A stretch of DNA of 64,000 nt from a halophilic archaeon (lineage in GTDB: Archaea; Halobacteriota; Halobacteria; Halobacteriales; Haladaptataceae): contig QNGA01000002.1 in the NCBI GenBank assembly GCA_003298465.1, positions 248,001-312,000 on the forward strand, written 5' to 3'. The translations under genes were made by a program, and so were the position numbers. Below are positions 58,765 through 64,000 of this stretch, piece after piece; positions within the stretch are counted from its first letter, which is position 1, and the number at the start of each line of letters is the position of its first letter. A model generated the notes under the pieces. It saw only the letters and a program-made list of their open reading frames with translations, had not been told where the DNA came from and searched no databases.

Positions 58765-60918
58765 TCAGTCAGTCGTCGCGTCGATGAATTCCGGAATGTC
58801 TCGGTCCGGGAACGAATCCTCGCCGGGAGCGAAACAGGCCGCCTGATGATCATTGCCGGTCCAGGTGTCGAGGTCGGGTTCCTCCATCTTGCATCGGTCG
58901 GTCGACAGCGAACAGCGCGATGCGAACCGACATCCGGTGGTCGACGGTTCGGCGTCGGACGGGTCCTCGTCGAGGATGACACGCTCGCGGCTCGCCGTCG
59001 GGTCTGTTGCCGGGACGGCCGAGAGGAGTGCCTCCGTGTAAGGATGTTTGGGGTCCGCGACGACGCGGTCGGCGTCGCCACGCTCGACAAACCGGCCGAG
59101 GTACATGACTGCCAGTCGGTCGGCGATCTGGGTAAGGCTCGAAATGTCGTGGCTAATATAGACAACGCCGATGTCCTCGCTGGTGGCCAAGTCCCGGATC
59201 AGATCGAGTATCTCCGCCTTCAGGGAGATATCCAGCATCGACGCTGGTTCGTCGCAGATGAGGAAGTCGGGGTCGACAGCAAGCGCCCGCGCGATGGCGA
59301 CCCGCTGGCGCTGACCGCCCGACAGTTCGTTGGGGTACTTATCGAGGAATCGTTCCGGGGGCGTCAGTCCGACCTGTTCGAGCGTCTCTGCAATGGCGGT
59401 CTCGCGCTCGTCGCTGCGATAGTCGTGGATCGTCAGTGGCTCGCCGACCAAGTATTCGACCCGCATCCGTGGGTTCAGCGACTGGTAGGGATCCTGGAAG
59501 ACGATCTGAAACTTCCGGCGGAATTCCTTGAGGTTCCCATCCCGGTAGTACTCGTGTGAGCTGCCGTCGAACTCGAAGCCGCCACCGGTCGGATCCTCCA
59601 GCAGCGCTAGTGTCTGGGCGAGCGTCGACTTGCCACACCCTGACTCGCCGGCGATGCCGAGTATCTCCCCGCGCCGGACCGTCATCGAGACGCCGTCGAC
59701 GGCGCGGACGAGCGAGTCCTCGGTGTCAAGCGCGTCGCGCAACCCCGCCGCGCGCTGGTCGTACCACTCCCGCAGGTTGTGGCGAAGCCCGGAGAACGAC
59801 AGCGAAAGACCGTCAAACGGGACGTACTGGAGCCATGACTGCGACCGCTCGTAGTATTTGGTCAGTTCGTCGACTTCCAGCAGAATCTCGCCGTCCGTCG
59901 ACGACGAGATAGGGGCGGTCCGCCCCCATGTCCCCGAACTGGCCGCCTCGCGACGCATCCGCTCGGCGCGTTCGACTCTGTGACATGCCGTATGCTGGTT
60001 CCGGTAGGGTAGTTTCTCCAGCGCCGGCACGCTCGTCTCGCACTCGTCCGTCGAGAACGGACACCGCGACTCGAAGACGCACCCCGTCGGTGTCGTCGCC
60101 AGGTCGGGCGAGGAGCCCGGAACCGATACCAGTTCGTCGCCCTCCTCACTGAAGAAGGCGCTCGTCAGCCCCATCGTGTAGGGGTTCGTCGGGTTGAGCA
60201 ACACGCTGTCGAGCGCGCCGCGTTCGAGTATCCGTCCGCCGTAGAAGACGGCGAGCTCGTCGCAGGTCTCGGCGATTACACCCAGGTCGTGGGTGATGAG
60301 CAACAGTGAGCTGTCGGTCTCTTCTTGGATTTGGAGGATGTTGTCGACGATTTTGTCCTGGACGATGACGTCGAGGCCGGTCGTCGGTTCGTCGGCGATG
60401 ATGAGTTTCGGATCCAGTGCCAGCGCCATCGCGATGACGATTCGTTGGCGCATCCCGTCAGAAAACTCGTGGGGGTAGTCGTCGACGCGGTCGGGGGCCA
60501 GTCCGACAGTCTCGAACAGTTCGCGGGTGCGCCGGCACGCGCTCTCTGTGGTGACCTCGCGGTGGGTCTGGATCGTCTGCCGGATCTGACTGCCGACGGT
60601 CATCACAGGGTCGAGTGCGTTGACGGCCGTCTGGGGGATGAACGCCACCTCCTCCCAGAGGAAATCCCGGCGCTCCGCTGCCGTGAGCGAGCGCAAGTCC
60701 CGTCCGTCGAACTCCACGCGATCCGCCTCGATCCGCGCCTTCTCGGGCAACAGCCCCAGGATGGCCTTCGCTATCGTCGACTTCCCGGAGGCCGACTCCC
60801 CTAAGAAGGCGAGATTGTCGCCCTCCTCGATAGAGAACGAGATGCCGTTGACGCTGTGTAACTGACTGTCCTGTTCCTCGTAAGTTACCGCCAGGTTCTC
60901 GACTTCGAGGAGTGTCAT
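58765..60918 (-). CDS. Orphan dipeptide/oligopeptide ABC double-ATPase, 717 aa
   Basis: As in the 702-aa protein, two ATPase domains are fused: domain 1 with GESASGKST (Cys-Gly of the usual GESGCGKST replaced by Ala-Ser), [15 protein letters not shown] and [13 protein letters not shown]; domain 2 with [24 protein letters not shown] and [13 protein letters not shown]. Both Cys-rich oligopeptide tails are present ([30 protein letters not shown]). ATG at 60918 begins [20 protein letters not shown]. No permease or binding protein is adjacent, so it either serves permeases elsewhere or is what remains of a deleted operon. The signature Ser-Asp for Ser-Gly in domain 1 is also unusual. Confidence 0.9.
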   Translation of the reverse strand: MTLLEVENLAVTYEEQDSQLHSVNGISFSIEEGDNLAFLGESASGKSTIAKAILGLLPEKARIEADRVEFDGRDLRSLTAAERRDFLWEEVAFIPQTAVNALDPVMTVGSQIRQTIQTHREVTTESACRRTRELFETVGLAPDRVDDYPHEFSDGMRQRIVIAMALALDPKLIIADEPTTGLDVIVQDKIVDNILQIQEETDSSLLLITHDLGVIAETCDELAVFYGGRILERGALDSVLLNPTNPYTMGLTSAFFSEEGDELVSVPGSSPDLATTPTGCVFESRCPFSTDECETSVPALEKLPYRNQHTACHRVERAERMRREAASSGTWGRTAPISSSTDGEILLEVDELTKYYERSQSWLQYVPFDGLSLSFSGLRHNLREWYDQRAAGLRDALDTEDSLVRAVDGVSMTVRRGEILGIAGESGCGKSTLAQTLALLEDPTGGGFEFDGSSHEYYRDGNLKEFRRKFQIVFQDPYQSLNPRMRVEYLVGEPLTIHDYRSDERETAIAETLEQVGLTPPERFLDKYPNELSGGQRQRVAIARALAVDPDFLICDEPASMLDISLKAEILDLIRDLATSEDIGVVYISHDISSLTQIADRLAVMYLGRFVERGDADRVVADPKHPYTEALLSAVPATDPTASRERVILDEDPSDAEPSTTGCRFASRCSLSTDRCKMEEPDLDTWTGNDHQAACFAPGEDSFPDRDIPEFIDATTD

Positions 60919-61338
60919 CTGAACCCCCCCGTCCGGCAGACGCCAGTTACTGCTCCGGACCAATCGCCGCTCGGAGTGGTTCCCATCGGCAGTTCGCGAC
61001 CGTTCCGTCGGACGATACCGAACGCACTAGGGTGTCGGAGCCATCCTGAGGTATCGTTGCTCGTGACGCTATTGACGACTACGTCACACGACGAGTTTGC
61101 TAGGGTCAGTGAGATTTCTGATCACCCGCGTGAGTCTTTTCATTATACAAGTCGGACCGTATAAATCCCTTGTTTCAGTCACCCATACCCAGTCAGCGTG
61201 CATGAAGATCGACAGCACGTTACCGTACAGAGATTCGTGGAGGTCATCCAGGACGTTCTCGACAGCGGTCACGTAGTGGGCGCGATAGGTGCATACCACA
61301 AACGGAACGGCGTACACGATCGAAACACAACACGGCGG
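60919..61338. other. 420-bp gap with an AT-rich double promoter-like block
   Basis: TTCATTATACAAG and CCGTATAAATCCC at 61138-61170 are TATA-like on opposite strands. The minus element could serve the ATPase at 60918 with a leader of about 200 nt. Short frames on both strands downstream of it (for example 61084-61317 minus) have no recognised similarity. No permease remnant could be recognised. Confidence 0.35.
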
Positions 61339-61890
61339 TTACACGGTTCGAAGGTCGTCGATCGCCTGCGACCGGACGGCGGCTGCCGCGACCTCGTCGG
61401 CCCGCCTGACGAGTTCCGCTTCTATCGTCGCCGGCTCAACTGTCGTCCGATTCGTATGAGAGAGGACGATGTGGGCAAGGTCGACTGGCAGGTCCTCCGC
61501 TGCGACGACGTGGACGCCGTAGTAGGGATGGCCAAGCAGGTCGTAGGTCTTCGTCTCGTTCATCCCGTCGAATTCGGCGAGCTTGCTTACGTCGTGGACG
61601 AGCGCACCGGCGATGACGGTGTCCAGCGAGAGGTCAACCTCGCGCCGCTCGAGGAGCGTCTCCGCGAGCGCGACTGCGCCGGCAGTCACGTCCCGAACGT
61701 GGTCGACCAAACGCTCGTCGTCCAACCCCAGTTCACGCTGTGTCGGGGGCAGCCACGGCACCTCGGTCAGATCGCCAATATCGTTTTCCTCGATGGCAGT
61801 CGCCCAGGCGCTGACCACGCCCGCTCGAAGGTCGTCATCCTCGATAGCGTCGAGTTCAGGGAACGCCGTCCGGACCGCATCCTCACTCAT
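61339..61890 (-). CDS. HD-domain phosphohydrolase-like protein, 183 aa
   Basis: The HD motif is GALVHDVSKLAEFDGMNETK, with the preceding VDHVRDVTAGAVALAETLLE helix supplying the first His and AHIVLSHTNRTTVEP the later one. The fold is that of HD metal-dependent phosphohydrolases acting on nucleotides. ATG at 61890 is preferred to 61935: TATTTTATCG (61921-61912) lies a leaderless distance before it. The protein stands alone. Substrate unknown. Confidence 0.82.
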   Translation of the reverse strand: MSEDAVRTAFPELDAIEDDDLRAGVVSAWATAIEENDIGDLTEVPWLPPTQRELGLDDERLVDHVRDVTAGAVALAETLLERREVDLSLDTVIAGALVHDVSKLAEFDGMNETKTYDLLGHPYYGVHVVAAEDLPVDLAHIVLSHTNRTTVEPATIEAELVRRADEVAAAAVRSQAIDDLRTV

Positions 61891-62164
61891 GCTTTCGATA
61901 TTGTATTGATCGATAAAATACCTGCTGTGCCGCAACGCCGAGTTCCGCTACGAACTCCGCATAGATTGGGACGAAGGTCCGGGGGCGATCTACTTCCGTT
62001 TACTGCTGAAAACTGGAACGGTGAGGACGATCACGGCCGCGGGAGCGAGTAACGGATGTCGAAGCCGTGCCATTGTTCGGACGATGAACTCGAACATGGG
62101 AATGGCTTGTCCTCGGGCAGGTTGGTGATAGCCTTCAACTGCGTGGGAGGCAAAATCCAAACGA

Positions 62165-62887
62165 ATGTCCGAGACTCTGATACAAGCGCTCTCGTATTCG
62201 ATGCTGGCCGTCGTGGCGGCGCTTGTCGGTGGGTTGATCGCCATCTACCGCCCGCCGGGGCCGCAAATGGAGAGTAACGTCCAGCACTTCGCGGCGGGCG
62301 TCGTATTTGCCGCTGTCGCCGCCGAACTACTCCCGGATATCCACAGCCGTGCTCCGAGCGTGGTAGTAGTCGGGTTCACGATCGGCGTTGCCACCATGCT
62401 CGGGATTCATCAGCTCAGCAAGTACATCGAAAAGCGGGGTATCGGCGGGAAGGTCGCGGGAGCGTCAAGCCTTCTCATCACCGTGAGTATCGACATGCTC
62501 ATCGACGGCGTCCTGATCGGCGTGACGTTTCTCACGGAAGCGGCCACAGGAATTCTTATCGCGGTGGCACTCGCCATCGAAATCCTATTTCTCGGCGTTG
62601 CCGGCGTCATCGCGTTACCGTCGGGGATGAGAGCACTCAAGAAACTCGCGGTCCCTATCGGATTTGGCGGCCTTCTTCTCACCGGAGTAATTACCGGAGT
62701 ACTGGTGTTTGACGGCGTGACCGGAGTAGCGATCGCAATCGTGCTCTCCTTCGGTTCCGCCGCTCTCCTATATCTCGTGACCGAGGAACTGCTCGTGAAA
62801 GCACAGACAGTTCCAGAGACGCCGACGTCAACGTCGCTGTTTTTCGCTGGCTTTCTCCTCATCTTCCTCCTCGATATGATCCACTGA
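62165..62887 (+). CDS. ZIP-family metal transporter, 240 aa
   Basis: The ZIP pattern of eight helices is visible. Helix IV (SLLITVSIDMLIDGVLIG) and helix V (VALAIEILFLGVAGVIAL) carry the metal-site positions, but with Asp/Asp and Glu where the usual His residues of HxxxE motifs would stand. An early helix has FAAGVVFAAVAAELLPDIHS. Members move zinc, iron or manganese into the cytoplasm. The His-poor metal site may shift metal preference. Codon use is less GC-biased than in the main part of the window. Confidence 0.8.
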   Translation: MSETLIQALSYSMLAVVAALVGGLIAIYRPPGPQMESNVQHFAAGVVFAAVAAELLPDIHSRAPSVVVVGFTIGVATMLGIHQLSKYIEKRGIGGKVAGASSLLITVSIDMLIDGVLIGVTFLTEAATGILIAVALAIEILFLGVAGVIALPSGMRALKKLAVPIGFGGLLLTGVITGVLVFDGVTGVAIAIVLSFGSAALLYLVTEELLVKAQTVPETPTSTSLFFAGFLLIFLLDMIH

Positions 62888-63097
62888 AATCGTAGCTCGC
62901 CATCTAGGTCGCCAATGGAGTTCGTAGCCGGATTGCGGCCATCCGAAGGGGCGAGACAGCTTTTCGAACCACGACAGAACCAACTATTGTCTAATTCCTG
63001 TCCGAGTTTTGGAATCCTGGGAAGATTCTCCGCTGAAAATTTGAGCAAGTAATATTTTTTAGAAAGTTTTATATCATACGGCAAATTATCGAAGAGC

Positions 63098-63129
63098 AGC
63101 CACCGGTCGTCGCCCTCGGAGGGGTGGCT
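63098..63129 (+). promoter_or_regulatory. Leader hairpin before the TrkA-N-like gene
   Basis: AGCCACC (63098-63104) and GGTGGCT (63123-63129) are exact reverse complements with an 18-nt loop, between a TATA-like TTTTATATC (63067-63075) and the ATG at 63144. It could be an RNA hairpin in the leader or an operator. Confidence 0.3.
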
Positions 63130-63143
63130 CGGGGCCATACCAC

Positions 63144-63593
63144 ATGACCCAGAAAACACCCGTACTCGGGGGCGGACCGATCGGTCTCACGCTCGCGAGC
63201 CGACTAGCAGCACAGAACCAGCCTGTCGCCGTCGTCGACGAAGAGTCAACGGCGAGCCGCGCACGTGAGGCTGGCCTGATTGCCCACGAACCGACACCCG
63301 AGACTGCAACGTTATCCGTCGACCGTCCAGCGTCGACCGTCGTCGTTGCGACCGCCTCCGACGTACGGAATCCGTTGCTCGCGGCGGCCGCTCCCCGCGC
63401 GTTCGACGCCGACAGGACGTTCACCCTCGTCAACGACCCTGACAAACAGACGGCGTTCGACGACGCTGGCATCGAGACGGTCTGCGTCTCGAAGGCCGTC
63501 GCCCAGGTGACGACCGACTCTGTAGCCGTTGAGGAGTCGACGCCCGCAGACCGAGCGGCCGATACTGGCGGGCGAGTGAGGCTCAGCGAATAA
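63144..63593 (+). CDS. TrkA-N-like NAD-binding regulatory protein, 149 aa
   Basis: The start TPVLGGGPIGLTLASRLAAQ is a Rossmann GxGxxG motif (as GGGPIG), followed by VAVVDEESTASRAREAGLIA and a strand VVVATASDVRN, the pattern of TrkA-N/RCK nucleotide-binding domains. The domain binds NAD(H) or another nucleotide and gates a membrane protein. Its stop overlaps the ATG of the amino-acid permease (TAATG), which suggests it regulates that permease. Confidence 0.75.
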   Translation: MTQKTPVLGGGPIGLTLASRLAAQNQPVAVVDEESTASRAREAGLIAHEPTPETATLSVDRPASTVVVATASDVRNPLLAAAAPRAFDADRTFTLVNDPDKQTAFDDAGIETVCVSKAVAQVTTDSVAVEESTPADRAADTGGRVRLSE

Positions 63594-64000
63594 TGGCGAA
63601 GGAACTCGAGCGCGACCTCGGGCTCACGAGCGTCGTCGCGATCAGTATCGGCGCTATGGTCGGCAGCGGTATCTTCATCCTACCGGCGCTGGCCGTCGGT
63701 ATCGCCGGCCCGGCGGTCGTTTTCGCCTACCTCCTCGCCGGCGTCCTCGTCCTCCCCGCGGCGCTCTCCAAGGCGGAGATGGCGACAGCCATGCCGGAAT
63801 CCGGGGGCTCGTACGTCTACATCGAGCGCGGGATGGGCCCGCTGCTCGGCACTATTGCCGGACTCGGAACGTGGTTCTCGCTGTCGTTCAAGGGCGCACT
63901 CGCACTCGTCGGCGGCGTACCGTACCTCCTCTTGCTCGTCTCGGTTCCGGACGCGTGGATACTGCCGTTGACGCTCGGTCTGGCCGCCCTCCTGGTCCTC
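63593..64000 (+). CDS. APC-family amino acid permease, N-terminal part
   Basis: The first 136 codons are in the window. After MAKELERDLGLTSVVAISIG comes the APC signature AMVGSGIFILPALAVGIAGP, then ALSKAEMATAMPESGGSYVY, IERGMGPLLGTIAGLGTWFS and further helices to the edge. The family imports amino acids or amines by cation symport. The ATG at 63593 overlaps the upstream stop by one base. The gene continues beyond the window; haloarchaeal members often carry a C-terminal stress-protein domain, which cannot be seen here. Confidence 0.88.
   Translation, partial: MAKELERDLGLTSVVAISIGAMVGSGIFILPALAVGIAGPAVVFAYLLAGVLVLPAALSKAEMATAMPESGGSYVYIERGMGPLLGTIAGLGTWFSLSFKGALALVGGVPYLLLLVSVPDAWILPLTLGLAALLVL

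Noticed and set aside
61198..62052. Plus-strand frame of 284 codons
   Set aside because: Most of it is antisense to the HD-domain gene, whose HD motifs and promoter are clear. The first 47 codons have no recognised similarity.

Overview
The window is a stretch of haloarchaeal chromosome. The evidence is very high GC with strongly GC-biased third codon positions, acidic proteins rich in Asp and Glu, several twin-arginine (Tat) signals (four of them with a lipobox), leaderless genes with a TATA-like element about 25-30 nt before the start codon, and haloarchaeal protein families (HalOD1, DUF7344-type HTH, bacterio-opsin-activator-type HTH, halocyanin). No rRNA, tRNA, CRISPR array or intact insertion sequence was recognised.

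Region by region. (a) 0-7.7 kb: small membrane genes, a HalOD1 protein, a flavin-nucleotide-binding protein, a TetR-MATE efflux pair with a perfect operator palindrome, two tandem AtoE-type short-chain fatty acid permeases and an FAD amino-acid oxidase. (b) 7.9-18.9 kb: a galactoside utilisation locus. An IclR regulator is surrounded by four copies of a 17-bp GTTCA-N7-TGAAC-type palindrome. It is followed by a complete sugar ABC importer (binding protein, two permeases, ATPase), galactonate dehydratase DgoD, a 37-codon micro-ORF overlapping both neighbours, a GH36 alpha-galactosidase and a GH42 beta-galactosidase. (c) 18.9-23.0 kb: a biotin operon bioB-bioU-bioF-bioD, where the BioU-type oxidoreductase sits in the place of bioA. 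(d) 23-28.2 kb: an arylsulfotransferase-like protein preceded by three 23-bp tandem repeats that create chained mini-ORFs, a halocyanin-like cupredoxin, a NodB-like lipoprotein, a frameshifted SnoaL-like gene and small regulators. (e) 28.4-38.1 kb: a branched-chain/carboxylate-type (Liv) ABC importer, acyl-CoA ligase, thioesterase, and a divergent pair of an aminoglycoside-phosphotransferase-fold kinase and an ACAD10/11-like dehydrogenase. This set resembles the kinase/dehydrogenase module for 4-hydroxyacyl-CoA (levulinate-type) catabolism. (f) 38.3-43.5 kb: a Tat-exported poly-glycine protein, a DUF457-type membrane protein, and a gene-poor, lower-GC island with an unknown membrane protein and a GCS2-family glutamate-cysteine ligase homologue. 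(g) 43.6-60.9 kb: a dipeptide/oligopeptide-type ABC importer with a double-ATPase protein, a Bat-like regulator, a tartrate/D-malate dehydrogenase-like enzyme, an MFS transporter, an ADP-forming acyl-CoA synthetase, a decayed enolase-superfamily gene, two paralogous metallo-beta-lactamase-fold proteins with an unusual HxDxPH motif, a citrate-lyase-beta-like CoA-ester lyase, and a second, orphan double-ATPase. (h) 61.3-64 kb: an HD-domain protein, a ZIP metal transporter, a TrkA-N-like protein and the start of an amino-acid permease.

Functionally, most of the window is uptake plus catabolism cassettes: galactosides, an organic acid activated to CoA and probably a 4-hydroxy acid, and a second hydroxy/dicarboxylic acid cluster that is partly decaying. 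The most distinctive signals are the IclR palindromes, the micro-ORF inside the galactoside operon, the mini-ORF chain built from tandem repeats, the split ACAD10/11-like pair, and the unusual metallo-beta-lactamase-fold pair.
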